64,000 bases of DNA from Terriglobia bacterium (GCA_020073665.1 JAIQEU010000011.1:124001-188000); one strand, 5' to 3'; shown: positions 1 to 9,353, numbered from the stretch's first letter. Numbers and translations: made by a program. Notes: generated by a model not told the origin, from the letters alone.

Positions 1-848
1 ATGGTGGTGTGGTCAATGTGGAAGTCGTGCAAGAGGCACTCCTTGACGTCGCGAAGAATGCGTTCACTGATCGATGGGGGGATATCGGCGATGGTGATAT
101 GGGCCGACAGAGCATGACTCTCCGAGCCAATGCTCCACACGTGCAGGTCGTGGACGTCGTTGACGCCCTCGATGGAGCGCATAGCGGCTTCCACCCGGTC
201 GAGCTTGATGCCGCGGGGCGTGCCTTCCAGCAGGATGTTCAGGGTTTCGCGGACAATGCCGTACCCGGACCACAGAATCAGCGCACCGATGCCGAAAGAA
301 AGCGCGGAGTCAATCCAGTACTGGTCTGTCACCAGAATGGCCCATCCACCAATGATCACCGCGGCGGTGGAGAGCGTGTCGCCAATCTCGTGCAATAAGG
401 CGCTGCGGATATTCACGTCGCGTCCGGAGCGGAAAAGCAGGAGCGCTATGCCTCCATTCATGACCACGCCGGCAGCCGCCACCCAAATCATGGTACTGGC
501 GTGCACGTGCTCGGGATTTTGCAGGCGGCGGAAGGCTTCGTAGAAGATGAGGAACGAAACGGCGACCAGCGAGACGGCATTCACCAGCGCGGCCAGTACT
601 CCCGCGCGGTGATAGCCGTAGGTCTTGGTCGAACTGGGCGGGCGCGATTCCAGATACACCGCGGTCAGCGAAAGCAGCAGGGCGAGGAAATCCGAAAGAT
701 TGTGGCCGGCTTCGGAAAGCAGGGCCAGCGAATGGGCGCGCAGCCCGGCCACCATGAGGAGAATGATGTATGCCAGAGTTACAACCAGCGAGACCCGCAG
801 GACCTTGGAAGTCCTCTCCCCTCCGCCGTGGCTGGCATGGACATGCAT
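1..848 (-). CDS. Cation diffusion facilitator (CDF) family zinc/cadmium-type efflux protein, 3' end cut by the window
   Basis: This inner-membrane antiporter would export divalent metal ions such as Zn2+ from the cytoplasm in exchange for protons. 282 codons are visible from the ATG at 848, and the frame stays open to the window edge. Two HxxxD metal-binding pairs, H49/D53 in the second membrane segment and H153/D157 in the fifth, are the signature of Zn/Cd-type CDF proteins. The N-terminus starts MHVHASH, a short histidine-rich stretch. A cytoplasmic ferredoxin-like C-terminal domain follows from about residue 205. The gene is transcribed away from the flavin oxidase at 1002. Family assignment is secure; the transported metal is inferred. 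Confidence 0.9.
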   Translation of the reverse strand, partial: MHVHASHGGGERTSKVLRVSLVVTLAYIILLMVAGLRAHSLALLSEAGHNLSDFLALLLSLTAVYLESRPPSSTKTYGYHRAGVLAALVNAVSLVAVSFLIFYEAFRRLQNPEHVHASTMIWVAAAGVVMNGGIALLLFRSGRDVNIRSALLHEIGDTLSTAAVIIGGWAILVTDQYWIDSALSFGIGALILWSGYGIVRETLNILLEGTPRGIKLDRVEAAMRSIEGVNDVHDLHVWSIGSESHALSAHITIADIPPSISERILRDVKECLLHDFHIDHTT

Positions 849-1001
849 CTCTTAAGTTTAAGGTGCCGTGCGACGGCCTTCAACCCGCAACCGTCAAACT
901 TTTGTCACCTTTTTGAAGTCTTGTCATCCCTCGCGCAGCTCGGGATAACCGTGAAGGTTGACGATTTGGCCCACCCTCGCATGCACTACAATTGCGGACG
1001 C

Positions 1002-2156
1002 ATGCAGACCGCGGAAGTGGCGATCATCGGCGGCGGGATTGTGGGGTCGAGCATTGCCTATCACCTGGTGGAAGCCGGCTGCCGGGACGTTCTGGTCATC
1101 GAGCGGGAAACGGCGCAGGGCAAGGGCTCCACCGGCAAGAGCATGGGAGGAGTACGGGCACAGTTCTCCACGCCGGTCAACATCCAGATGTCGCTGTACT
1201 CCATTCCCTTCTACGCTTCGTTCAACGAGCGGCTGGGCTTCCCCTGCGACTATCGTCCGCAGGGATACATGTTTTGCGCCACCACCGACAAGCACCTGGC
1301 CTATCTGCGTACCAATCAGGAAAAGCAGATTGCGCTGGGGCTGAAAAATGTTCGCATGATTGCGACCGAAGAAATCCGCGGCCGGTTCCCGCAACTTCGT
1401 GCGGATGACATTTTGGGAGGGAGTTTCTGCTCGAGCGATGGTTTTGTCGATCCCTACAGCGCGATGATCGGGTTCATGACCTGGGCGTCCGATCACGGGG
1501 CGAAATTGTGGAAGAACACGGCGGTCTCGGCCATCCAGCAGGATCATGGGACGTTTGCGATTGAAACTCCACGCGGGACCGTTTCCGCCAGGCAGGTGGT
1601 CAACGCCGCCGGGGCCTGGGCGGCGTCGATCGCAAAGATGGTTGGCATCGACCTGCCAGTGGAACCGCTGCGCCGGATGCTGGTGCCCACCGAGCCCTTC
1701 GATCAATTCCCGCACTCCGCACCCATGATCATTGACATGTCGAATGGCTTTCATTTCCGCCCGGAGGCGCTGGGATTTCTGCTGGCCTGGAACGATCCCG
1801 AGGAGACGCCGGGATACAAAACCGACTTCGAGCCGTCGTTCATCGAGAAAATTCTCACGCGGGCTGCAGACCGGGTGCCGGTGTTCGAGAACCTGGCGGT
1901 GAATCCGAAGCGGGCGTGGGCGGGTCTGTACGAGATGACGCCCGACCATCATCCCATCCTCGGTGCGGTGCCAGGCGTGCCGGGATTTTTCTGCGCCAAC
2001 GGATTCAGCGGGCACGGCGTGATGCACGCGCCGGCTACGGGGAAAATTCTCGCAGACTTGATTTTGACTGGGAAGACGGACTTGATCGCGGCCAAGTTGC
2101 TCGACCTGGCGCGATTTGCGGAAGGTCGGACGATCCACGAGACGGCGGTGCTGTAG
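1002..2156 (+). CDS. FAD-dependent oxidoreductase, DAO family (sarcosine oxidase beta-like)
   Basis: This 384-residue flavoprotein would oxidise an amine or amino acid to the imine. The Rossmann motif GGGIVGSS lies at residues 10-17, and the C-terminal segment PDHHPILG...GFSGHG is typical of the sarcosine/glycine oxidase branch of the DAO family. The frame is open far upstream, but similarity begins at the ATG at 1002. The ATG at 981 would add seven residues and remains possible. A second DAO enzyme starts 24 bases downstream, so the two are probably co-transcribed. The substrate cannot be read from the sequence. A heterotetrameric sarcosine oxidase is unlikely because no alpha, gamma or delta subunit genes are nearby. 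Confidence 0.88.
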   Translation: MQTAEVAIIGGGIVGSSIAYHLVEAGCRDVLVIERETAQGKGSTGKSMGGVRAQFSTPVNIQMSLYSIPFYASFNERLGFPCDYRPQGYMFCATTDKHLAYLRTNQEKQIALGLKNVRMIATEEIRGRFPQLRADDILGGSFCSSDGFVDPYSAMIGFMTWASDHGAKLWKNTAVSAIQQDHGTFAIETPRGTVSARQVVNAAGAWAASIAKMVGIDLPVEPLRRMLVPTEPFDQFPHSAPMIIDMSNGFHFRPEALGFLLAWNDPEETPGYKTDFEPSFIEKILTRAADRVPVFENLAVNPKRAWAGLYEMTPDHHPILGAVPGVPGFFCANGFSGHGVMHAPATGKILADLILTGKTDLIAAKLLDLARFAEGRTIHETAVL

Positions 2157-2180
2157 AGGAAGGACAGCATCCAAATCCTG

Positions 2181-3476
2181 ATGGCCATGCAAGAGAAGAA
2201 CTACTGGTTGACTACCGTTGAGATGCCCAGGTTCGAGGCGCGGCCTCTGCCCGAGAGCGTGGAGGTGGCGGTGATTGGCGCGGGTTTTACCGGGCTCTCG
2301 GCGGCGCGGACCTTGGCAAAAAAGGGTGCCAAAGTGGCGGTGCTTGAGGCTGAGACCATCGGCTGGGGCGCGAGTTCGCGGAACGGCGGCATGGTGCTTA
2401 CCGGGATGAAACTCGGGGTGAACCAACTGATTTCGATGTATGGGCGGGAGCTGACTCGGCGCATGTACGCCGCGTCGCTGCGGACGATTGACTGTGTGGA
2501 GCAGATTGTTCGCGAGGAAGGGATCCAGTGTGAGTTCGCCCGCTGCGGGCATCTCGAGGTGGCCTGCAAGCAGAAACACTTTGACGGTTACGCGCGGCAG
2601 GTCGAGACGATTGCGCGCGAGTTCAACCACCAGTTGCGAATTGTGCCGAGGAGTGAGCTGAGCGAGGAGATCGGGTCGCCCATTTACTACGGGGGCATGG
2701 TGGACGGAGTGAGCGCGGGATTGAATCCGGCGCAATACGTTGCGGGGCTGGCACAAGCGGCCCAGCGTGCCGGCGCAGAGATATTCGAGAACACGCGGGT
2801 GGAGAAAATCGAACGCGAATCGCGGCAGGGCTCGCCGGGATGGCGGCTGACCACCTCCCGCGGGGCGCTGTGGACGCGGGATGTGTTTGTTGGAACCAGC
2901 GGCTATACCGGACGGGTGACGCCGGCACTGCAGAAGAAAATCATTCCCATCGGGTCGTACATCATCACGACTGAAGTGTTGCCGGACGCGATTGCGCGAG
3001 AGCTGAGCCCGCGCAAGCGCATGATTTACGACTCCAAGAATTATCTCTACTACTACCGGCTGACATCCGGCAATCGCATGCTTTTCGGCGGCAGGGCCGC
3101 ATTCTTTCCGGAGACGGAGAGTTCAATTCGCGAGAGTGCGGAGATTCTGCGCCTGGGCATGATCGACGTGTATCCGCAGTTGCATGATGCGAAAGTGGAA
3201 TACGTGTGGGGCGGCACGCTCGATTTCGCCTTCGACATCATGCCGCACGCCGGGCAGATGGACGGGATTTACTACGCCGTGGGATACGCCGGCCACGGCG
3301 TGGCTATGGCCACCTACCAGGGGCAGAAGATGGCAGAGTCAATCGCAGGAGAGAAGCCCGACAATCCGTTTGTGGGCATCCCGTTTCCGGGAGCGCCGCT
3401 GGGTTTGTACAACGGGAAGCCGTGGTTTTTGCCATTCGCGGGGATGTGGTACAAGTTTTTGGATTGGGTGAGTTAG
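2181..3476 (+). CDS. FAD-dependent oxidoreductase, DAO family (gamma-glutamylputrescine oxidase-like)
   Basis: The product is a 431-residue flavin amine oxidase. The N-terminus resembles PuuB: ENYWLTT is followed by the dinucleotide-binding GAGFTGLSAA at about residues 33-42, then GASSRNGGM, where FAD-contacting residues usually lie. Near the C-terminus VGYAGHGVAM is the conserved FAD/substrate segment. ATGs at 2181 and 2187 are both usable. The gene follows another DAO oxidase by 24 bases. An APC-type amine/amino-acid permease lies 1.5 kb downstream on the other strand, suggesting a small amine-utilisation region. The exact substrate is inference from family resemblance only. Confidence 0.87.
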   Translation: MAMQEKNYWLTTVEMPRFEARPLPESVEVAVIGAGFTGLSAARTLAKKGAKVAVLEAETIGWGASSRNGGMVLTGMKLGVNQLISMYGRELTRRMYAASLRTIDCVEQIVREEGIQCEFARCGHLEVACKQKHFDGYARQVETIAREFNHQLRIVPRSELSEEIGSPIYYGGMVDGVSAGLNPAQYVAGLAQAAQRAGAEIFENTRVEKIERESRQGSPGWRLTTSRGALWTRDVFVGTSGYTGRVTPALQKKIIPIGSYIITTEVLPDAIARELSPRKRMIYDSKNYLYYYRLTSGNRMLFGGRAAFFPETESSIRESAEILRLGMIDVYPQLHDAKVEYVWGGTLDFAFDIMPHAGQMDGIYYAVGYAGHGVAMATYQGQKMAESIAGEKPDNPFVGIPFPGAPLGLYNGKPWFLPFAGMWYKFLDWVS

Positions 3477-3504
3477 GACCGACATCGCGACCGGCGCAAT
3501 CCGA

Positions 3505-5007
3505 ATGTTCATGTCAACTAAGTGGTTGAAAGCTAAGTGGTGGTCTTGGCTCGGACGTCGGGCAGCGAAAAACCGCAACTATCAGTTGGCACTGCTGTAT
3601 CACCAGCGAGTCCTTTCCCTGTCTCCGGATAGCGTGTACGCCCACTCTTACGTAGGGTATTGCCATAGCGTACTAGGACAATATGAGGATGCAGTGCAGG
3701 CGTATGACCGAGCTCTGCAAATAAAACCCGATTCGGCATATGCACATGCCCAACTCGGGCGCGTGTTCACCCATTTGGGAAAGCCCCAAGAGGCCGTGGA
3801 GGAATTGAATCGGGCTTTTCGCATTAAGCCGCAACTCGCGAGATCGTATCAGCAGCCACTCGCCGTTGCCTTAGCAGAACTTGGTCAGATCGACAAAGCA
3901 CTGGATGCCTACACAGAAGCAGCAAGGATAGACCCAAAATCAGCAGAGGCGCAGTTCGGATTAGGCTGGGCACTATTTAACTCAAAGAAGTACAGCGAAG
4001 CTGAGCAGTCGCTTCGAGCGGCTTTAGCACTGAATCCTCAGCACGCTGATGCGCACTACAATCTCGGACTGGCGTTGTATGAACTCGGAAAAAGACAAGC
4101 GGGTAGAGAACAACTCGAAGAATGTGTTCGATTGAAACCCGACTTCGCCGAGGCGCAATGCAGTTTAGGATTGGCGTACTACGACGAAAAACACTTCGAC
4201 AAATCCGTTGCTGCCTATCTCACAGCTATAAAGCTGCGATCCGACTATGCAGAGGCCTACTACAATCTCGCCCTCGCCTACGAAGAATTAAAACAAAATG
4301 ACAACGCTCTCGATGCATATCGGGCGGCAGTGAAGATTTGCCCAGAAGATGTGAGCACGCTGGTCAATTTGGGTGTCTTGCTTGCAGCAACCGGGAAGTA
4401 CGACGAAGCAATACCTGTTTGGAAGCGGGTTGTCGAGTTAGTGCCGAACCACGCATCTGCTCACGTGAGCCTAGGTTGGGCACTTGGTCAGACTCGCCAA
4501 TTTCGAGAAGCCGCTCACGCTTACGAGAGGGTGCTCGAATTGATGCCAGGTTTCGGGGCCGCCTACTACAACATCGGCCTGTTTCATTGGCATCTTGGCG
4601 AGTACCACGAAGCAATTGAATTCGAGAAGAAAGCGCTAGCGATCGAGCCCGAAAACGCAGAACCTTATGGCGTTCTCGGGTTATCGCTTGCCGCCCTAGG
4701 CGAGAGTGGCCGGGCTCTTGAAGCATACGAGCAAGCTCTGAAACTGAGACCCGACATCCCAGAAACTTGGCACAACTTGGGAGAACTCTATCTTGAGATG
4801 GGTCGATACGATGATGCGCTCACGAGTTTCCAAAAAGCACTCGAGCTACGACCTGGTATTCCAGATACACACCACTCCATGGGTCTTGCATATTTGAAGC
4901 TGGGGAACGTTCCCGCCGTGCTTGAGCAGTGCAAAATACTCCATGGGCTCGACGACAGCAAGGAACGTGATCTTCAGGAGCAAGTCACCCAATCCAAGAT
5001 GTCGTAG
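3505..5007 (+). CDS. Tetratricopeptide-repeat protein
   Basis: This 500-residue protein is built almost entirely of TPR units, roughly thirteen of them, each about 34 residues with the W/L-G-Y-A-F-A-P pattern (for example YAHAQLGRVFTHLGKPQEA, then AEAYYNLALAYEELKQNDNA). Such solenoids are protein-protein interaction scaffolds. No catalytic domain, signal peptide or clear membrane anchor is visible. The N-terminal MFMSTKWLKAKWWSWLGR is basic and tryptophan-rich. Codon choice is visibly less G+C-biased than in the neighbouring genes (many A/T third positions), which could mean separate acquisition. It converges with the permease gene, the two stops being four bases apart. The partner is unknown. 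Confidence 0.9.
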   Translation: MFMSTKWLKAKWWSWLGRRAAKNRNYQLALLYHQRVLSLSPDSVYAHSYVGYCHSVLGQYEDAVQAYDRALQIKPDSAYAHAQLGRVFTHLGKPQEAVEELNRAFRIKPQLARSYQQPLAVALAELGQIDKALDAYTEAARIDPKSAEAQFGLGWALFNSKKYSEAEQSLRAALALNPQHADAHYNLGLALYELGKRQAGREQLEECVRLKPDFAEAQCSLGLAYYDEKHFDKSVAAYLTAIKLRSDYAEAYYNLALAYEELKQNDNALDAYRAAVKICPEDVSTLVNLGVLLAATGKYDEAIPVWKRVVELVPNHASAHVSLGWALGQTRQFREAAHAYERVLELMPGFGAAYYNIGLFHWHLGEYHEAIEFEKKALAIEPENAEPYGVLGLSLAALGESGRALEAYEQALKLRPDIPETWHNLGELYLEMGRYDDALTSFQKALELRPGIPDTHHSMGLAYLKLGNVPAVLEQCKILHGLDDSKERDLQEQVTQSKMS

Positions 5008-5011
5008 TGCC

Positions 5012-6319
5012 TCATCTCTGTCGGGTCTTCCGCAACACCATATACACCACCGGACCCGCCGCCAGCGCCACCGGCCCCCACCTTAGTCCATACTTGTCGC
5101 TTCCCAGCAAAGCCACCGCACTCATAATTACGACTGCAACCACAGCGGTAATCAGCCCCGCCTTTCCTCCCGGTATCACAAACGGCCGGCGCATGTCGGG
5201 TTGCTTGCGGCGCAGTTGCCAGGCGGCGAGCACCGTCATGATCGTGGTCGCCACGCGCAGCCAGTTGTAGATTGTGATCAGCTGCACTAGCGAATGCACG
5301 GCCAGTAATCCGTAAACCAGGCCGGAAACAATGATCGCAATCCACGGTGTGCCGAAGCGCACGTGCTTGCGCGTGAGGCCCACGGGCAGATACCCGTCTT
5401 CGGCCATGGCGAACGGCATGCGCGTCGAAGTAAGCACCGTTGCGTTTAGCAGCGAGACGTTGGTGATCATGGCCGCGATCGTCATCCACGAGCCCAGCCA
5501 CGGTCCGCCAATCAACTGGGCTGCGTCGGAGAAGTAGCGTGTGTGCCAATCGTGCCAGTTCCCCAGTGCTGCGAGCGAGGCGAACGTAGGCAGGAAGTAA
5601 ACCGCAATCGACAACGGCACAACAATCGCCAGGGCCAGCGGATAGCTGCGCTGCGGGTTGTCCACCTCTTCGGCCACGGTGGAGCACTGCTCGTATCCGG
5701 AATAGAGCCAGAGTCCCAGTGCGAGGCCCACGCCTAAGACGTTAAACATTGGCTGATGCGGCGGGACGATGGGAACGAAGGGATTGTGCTTCCAGTGGGC
5801 GAGTCCCATGACCACCAGAACAAGAACAGGGAGCAGGATGAATATCTCGAGTGCGGTGGCGAATTTTCCGACGGCCTCAATTCCGCGCACATTGATGTAG
5901 GTGATAAGGGCGACGATGGCCAGTGAAACCGCGTAGTGCTTCCATCCGGTCAGATCAGGAATGTAGAAGCCCAGGTAGTCGGAGAACTGCACCGCATAAA
6001 CCGCACCCAACAGGAAAGAAGCCGACCAGTTCCACCAGCCGGCGAGAAATCCCCAGAAGTCACCGAAGCCGGCGCGCACCCAGCGGTAAAAGCCGCCTTC
6101 CACTGGCATTGCGGTTGTCAGTTCGGCAGACACCAGCGACACCGGAATGGACCAGAAGAAAGGAATCACCAGCAGGTAGATCAGCGTCATGCCGGGGCCG
6201 GAGGTGGTGACCATGTCTTCCAACCCGAATGGGCCTCCGGTGCAGTAGGAGAACATCACCCAAACGAAGTAGAAGAGGGCAGCTTTACGGACGGCGGACT
6301 TGGCGGCAGTGGTGGACAC
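5012..6319 (-). CDS. APC-superfamily amino acid/amine permease
   Basis: The 435-residue product is an integral inner-membrane transporter with about twelve hydrophobic segments. It begins with a short cytoplasmic tail and a first transmembrane segment containing CTGGPFGLED, where APC carriers bind substrate. The glycine-rich helix break and the EGGFYRWVRAGFG segment are typical of the family. It probably imports an amino acid or polyamine by cation symport or exchange. The neighbouring DAO-type oxidases at 1002-3476 could act on an imported amine, but they lie on the opposite strand and the link is only suggestive. Confidence 0.88.
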   Translation of the reverse strand: MSTTAAKSAVRKAALFYFVWVMFSYCTGGPFGLEDMVTTSGPGMTLIYLLVIPFFWSIPVSLVSAELTTAMPVEGGFYRWVRAGFGDFWGFLAGWWNWSASFLLGAVYAVQFSDYLGFYIPDLTGWKHYAVSLAIVALITYINVRGIEAVGKFATALEIFILLPVLVLVVMGLAHWKHNPFVPIVPPHQPMFNVLGVGLALGLWLYSGYEQCSTVAEEVDNPQRSYPLALAIVVPLSIAVYFLPTFASLAALGNWHDWHTRYFSDAAQLIGGPWLGSWMTIAAMITNVSLLNATVLTSTRMPFAMAEDGYLPVGLTRKHVRFGTPWIAIIVSGLVYGLLAVHSLVQLITIYNWLRVATTIMTVLAAWQLRRKQPDMRRPFVIPGGKAGLITAVVAVVIMSAVALLGSDKYGLRWGPVALAAGPVVYMVLRKTRQR

Positions 6320-6370
6320 AGCAGGGGATTATACGGGGTGACGTCAAAAGTGCTAGCCCCAGAGGAAGGC

Positions 6371-6490
6371 CGTGTGGGCCCGGGCGCCTCGCCCGGGCAG
6401 CGAGCGAAGCGAGGAGATTCCCGAGCTTCGGAGTTTAGAACGCTGCGGAGTTGCAACACCCCGCCCGGGCGAGGCGCCCGGGCCCACACG
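6371..6490. repeat. Perfect 28-bp inverted repeat with 64-base spacer (REP/MITE-like palindrome)
   Basis: Positions 6371-6398 and 6463-6490 are exact reverse complements over 28 bases. The arms are extremely G+C-rich and contain nested GCCCGGGC palindromes. The element lies in the gap between the 5' end of the permease gene and the 3' end of the OmpA gene. It encodes nothing. It looks like a dispersed intergenic palindrome or a small non-autonomous element, but no target-site duplication is obvious. Confidence 0.8.
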
Positions 6491-6495
6491 AGCAA

Positions 6496-6526
6496 GAAAA
6501 AAGCCTCTTGCTTTGCGCAAGAGGCT
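6496..6526 (-). terminator. Rho-independent terminator of the OmpA-family gene
   Basis: A perfect 9-bp stem (6502-6510 with 6518-6526) closes a seven-base loop. Read on the minus strand it is followed by a run of six U residues (6497-6502). It lies about 40 bases past the stop codon of the gene ending at 6565. Confidence 0.85.
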
Positions 6527-6564
6527 CGGGGGAGGGCGCCGGGCGTGTAGCCCTTTGTCCTACT

Positions 6565-7455
6565 TTATTTCGGCGGAGCTTGCTGGTCGGGCGTAGCAGC
6601 CGGAGCCGGAGTGGTCGAGGTCGAAGCCAGCTGCTCCAGATCGTTCTTCAGGAGGCTGATTTCCACGCGGCCGCCGCTGGTATGTTTCTTGCCGGTTTCG
6701 TCGGTCGAAGCGACCGGAGCGTTGCCCATGCCGACCACGTAAATCCGGTAGACCGGAATATCGTGGTTGAGCACCAGGTAACGGACCACCGAGTCCGCCA
6801 TCTTCTGCGAAGTCTGAATGGCAGCGGTGCCGTGACCGGAGGAGAAGCCCTGCACTTCGATGATGTAGCCGCGCTGGCTCTTCAGCGGGGTGGCCATATC
6901 GTCGAGCGCCGACTTGGCATTCTTGCTCAGCACGGTTTGGCCGGGACGGAAGCGAATCTCGGTCTGGGTGCTGGCCTTGTACTGGTCGATGTTGCCGACT
7001 ACCTGCTCCACAGTGGTGAGACGGGTGTTGGCCTGGGTGGCAGTCTGCTGCGCCATCTGGGCCTTGTTGCCGGCGTCAATCGCGTGCTGATCGGCTTCGT
7101 TGGCCTTGGCGGAGGCAAGTTGGATACCTTGCTGCGCGCGCGCATCGACGTCCTTGATCATCTTGCTGTTGGACGCCGTCAGCTCGTCGAGTTCGTTCAG
7201 GCGGTCGCGGATGGGCTCGGTCTGCCGCTTCACATAGTTCTTGCGGGCGAACGGATTCACCCGTCCCCAGAAGCCTTCGCGGGCCGGGGGTTGCAGCGGT
7301 TTGCCAGTCGCGCTTTCAGTGGCGGCTGGGGCAGCGCTCTGGTCACTGGCGGTGGCGGCCGGGGCCGGTTGGGTGGTCGAACTGGTTTGCTGCGCGATGG
7401 CCGGAAGCGCAAGCACTACGGCCAGCAGCAGGGCTACAAAAAGGCGGTTCTTCAT
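6565..7455 (-). CDS. OmpA-family outer-membrane/peptidoglycan-associated protein
   Basis: The 296-residue protein starts with a signal peptide (MKNRLFVALLLAVVLALPAIA, cleavage after AIA). A Pro/Ala/Thr-rich linker and an alpha-helical, coiled-coil-like region (about residues 75-150, with many Ala/Gln/Asn) come next. The C-terminal OmpA/MotB-like domain (about 160-275) contains IEVQGFSSGHGTAA and RIYVVGMGNAP, corresponding to the peptidoglycan-binding fold. The ATG at 7455 was chosen because GGAGGA lies eight bases upstream. It probably tethers the outer membrane to the cell wall. A strong terminator follows. It has no N-terminal beta-barrel, so it is not a classical porin-type OmpA. Confidence 0.88.
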   Translation of the reverse strand: MKNRLFVALLLAVVLALPAIAQQTSSTTQPAPAATASDQSAAPAATESATGKPLQPPAREGFWGRVNPFARKNYVKRQTEPIRDRLNELDELTASNSKMIKDVDARAQQGIQLASAKANEADQHAIDAGNKAQMAQQTATQANTRLTTVEQVVGNIDQYKASTQTEIRFRPGQTVLSKNAKSALDDMATPLKSQRGYIIEVQGFSSGHGTAAIQTSQKMADSVVRYLVLNHDIPVYRIYVVGMGNAPVASTDETGKKHTSGGRVEISLLKNDLEQLASTSTTPAPAATPDQQAPPK

Positions 7456-7824
7456 TTTTAACTTCCTCCGAGTGGGGGAGCGTTGGGGCTCCACTCCAGC
7501 ACGCCTAACGGGCGTGGTACGTGATATTTAATTGCGTCCCCTATGCGGGTGAACTAAGGCAAGCGGTTGAGCGTTGCCGGCCTGCGCTGACGCCACGCAT
7601 GGCCAAGAACCTGAATAAACCGGCACCCCAGAAAACGGGTACCTACCGGTCTATATAACAGGTGAAATGCCAAACTGATAGAAATGTAAGCCCTTGGTTT
7701 GCAAGGACATTGTAGCCCCGGGACGGAGTTTTCGGGGGTAGAAAATTGGTGGGGAGAGTAATTTTGGCAAAACTGGTATAAAAACTGCCGTGGGCTCTTG
7801 CCCCTTCGCGACCCAGGAGGTGGG
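7456..7824. other. Divergent intergenic region between the OmpA and M20 peptidase genes
   Basis: This 369-base gap must hold promoters for both divergent genes. A TATAAA stands near 7779, but no convincing -35 element is spaced correctly from it. Apart from the two ribosome-binding sites at its ends no gene, repeat or RNA element is evident. Confidence 0.6.
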
Positions 7825-9270
7825 ATGTCGAGAATTCCGGTTGGCTGGCTTATTACGGTCTCTGTGGTCCTGGTGGCAGTCGGTTGGTCTCAGGCAGTTC
7901 CGCAGAAGCCGGCTATGGCTTCGGCTCGCATTCCGGTTGAGCGCCTCCAGCAATATTCAGACTTAGCGGTGCAGTGGGACCAGGAGTACCTGCGCATTGA
8001 CACCACCAACCCGCCGGGCAACGAGGCGCACGCGGCGGCTTTCTTCAAGCAGATTCTTGACCAGGAAGGCATCGAGAACCGGGTGTTTGACTACGCGCCG
8101 GGACGAGCCGACCTGTGGGCCAGGCTGCCTCACACCACGGCGCAAGCCAAGCGGCCCATTGTCCTGCTCAACCACATGGACGTAGTCACCAGCGACGCCG
8201 CGCACTGGAAGGTGCCGCCGTTCAGCGGACAAATTGTGGATGGATCCATTTATGGCCGGGGCGCACAGGACATGAAAAGCGAGGGCCTGGCGCAACTGGT
8301 GGTCATGGTCATGCTGAAGCGTGAAAGAGTGGCGCTCGACCGCGACGTAATTTTTCTCGCGGTGAGCGACGAAGAAGCCGGGAGCACGGGCACCGACTGG
8401 TTCATCGCCAACCAGCGCGAGCTATTGGGAAATGCCGAATTCATGATTAACGAAGGCGGCGAGAACCTGCTCGAAGACGGCAAGGTGAAATACATTGGCG
8501 TGGACGTGGGCGAGAAGACCACCTTCTGGCTGCACCTGGTGGCACGCGGACGTCCGGGGCACGGTTCGCGTCCGATTGAGGATTCGGCCCCCGACCGGCT
8601 GGTGCGCGCGCTGGATCGCATCCTCGCCTACCACACTCCCTACAAAGTGCTGCCGGTGGTGGAAGAATTCCTGCGCGACATGGCGCCCTACGAACCGGCA
8701 GCGCGGGCGCAGCAGTTCCGCAATATCCGGCAGGCGCTCGAAAACAAGAGCTTCCAGGAAGAAGTAGAGCACGACGAATCGCTGAATTTCCTGCTGCGAG
8801 ACACCATCTCTCTGACCATGCTGGGAGGATCGGGACAAACCAACGTGATTCCACCGGAGGCGTGGGCCAATCTGGATGTGCGCCTGCTGCCGGGAGAAAA
8901 TTCGCAGCAGTTCCTGGAGTCAATCCGGCGGGTGGTGAATGATCCCAATGTGACGGTGGAGCCGGAGAACGAGGAGTTCCGCGTGGCCAACTATTCTCCT
9001 ACTAACACGGATTTGTACGGAGTCTTCAAGCAGGTGTCGGCGCACTATTTCCCCGGGGCCCCGGTGGTGCCGCGGCTGACCAGCGGCTACACCGAGAACC
9101 AGCGCTACCGGCCGCTGGGCATCAACGCCTACGGGTTTTCTCCCTACACCGCAACCGACGAGGAGGGTAACACCGAGCACGGGAACGACGAGCGCATCCG
9201 GGTGGAGGAAGTGCGCCGCGGGTTCCGCGTGCTCTTCGACGTGGTGACTGCGGTGGCGAAAGAGAAATAA
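7825..9270 (+). CDS. M20-family zinc metallopeptidase, membrane-anchored or exported
   Basis: This 481-residue enzyme belongs to the M20/M25/M40 di-zinc peptidases (dipeptidases, carboxypeptidases, deacylases). It starts with a hydrophobic segment (residues 5-22) that is either a signal peptide or a membrane anchor. Metal and catalytic motifs are present in order: LLNHMDVV with the metal His and the following catalytic Asp, YGRGAQDMKSEG with the bridging Asp, SDEEAGS with the catalytic Glu, and a late His in TEHGNDERI. The middle contains the dimerisation/lid domain. ATG 7825 is preceded by AGGAGG, which decides the start. It converges with dgt. The natural substrate is unknown. Confidence 0.9.
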   Translation: MSRIPVGWLITVSVVLVAVGWSQAVPQKPAMASARIPVERLQQYSDLAVQWDQEYLRIDTTNPPGNEAHAAAFFKQILDQEGIENRVFDYAPGRADLWARLPHTTAQAKRPIVLLNHMDVVTSDAAHWKVPPFSGQIVDGSIYGRGAQDMKSEGLAQLVVMVMLKRERVALDRDVIFLAVSDEEAGSTGTDWFIANQRELLGNAEFMINEGGENLLEDGKVKYIGVDVGEKTTFWLHLVARGRPGHGSRPIEDSAPDRLVRALDRILAYHTPYKVLPVVEEFLRDMAPYEPAARAQQFRNIRQALENKSFQEEVEHDESLNFLLRDTISLTMLGGSGQTNVIPPEAWANLDVRLLPGENSQQFLESIRRVVNDPNVTVEPENEEFRVANYSPTNTDLYGVFKQVSAHYFPGAPVVPRLTSGYTENQRYRPLGINAYGFSPYTATDEEGNTEHGNDERIRVEEVRRGFRVLFDVVTAVAKEK

Positions 9271-9304
9271 CAACCGCAGGGGACGCGGGGACGCCGAAGA
9301 TTCG

Positions 9305-9333
9305 AAAAAACGCAGCGCCGGCGTCCCGCCGGC
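9305..9333 (-). terminator. Probable terminator of dgt
   Basis: A 7-bp GCCGGCG/CGCCGGC stem with a three-base loop (9317-9333) is followed on the minus strand by GCTGCG and six U residues (9310-9305). The U-tract is a little distant from the stem, so efficiency is uncertain. Confidence 0.5.
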
Positions 9334-9353
9334 AACTGACGGCTCGCTGCTTA

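Noticed and set aside
924-2756. 610-codon minus-strand open frame
   Set aside because: Antisense shadow of the two DAO oxidase genes; low-complexity Arg/His/Pro-rich translation and no recognisable domain.
7755-7790. Sigma-70 promoter from TTGGCA and TATAAA before the M20 peptidase
   Set aside because: Only seven bases separate the two hexamers, far from the 16-18 required.
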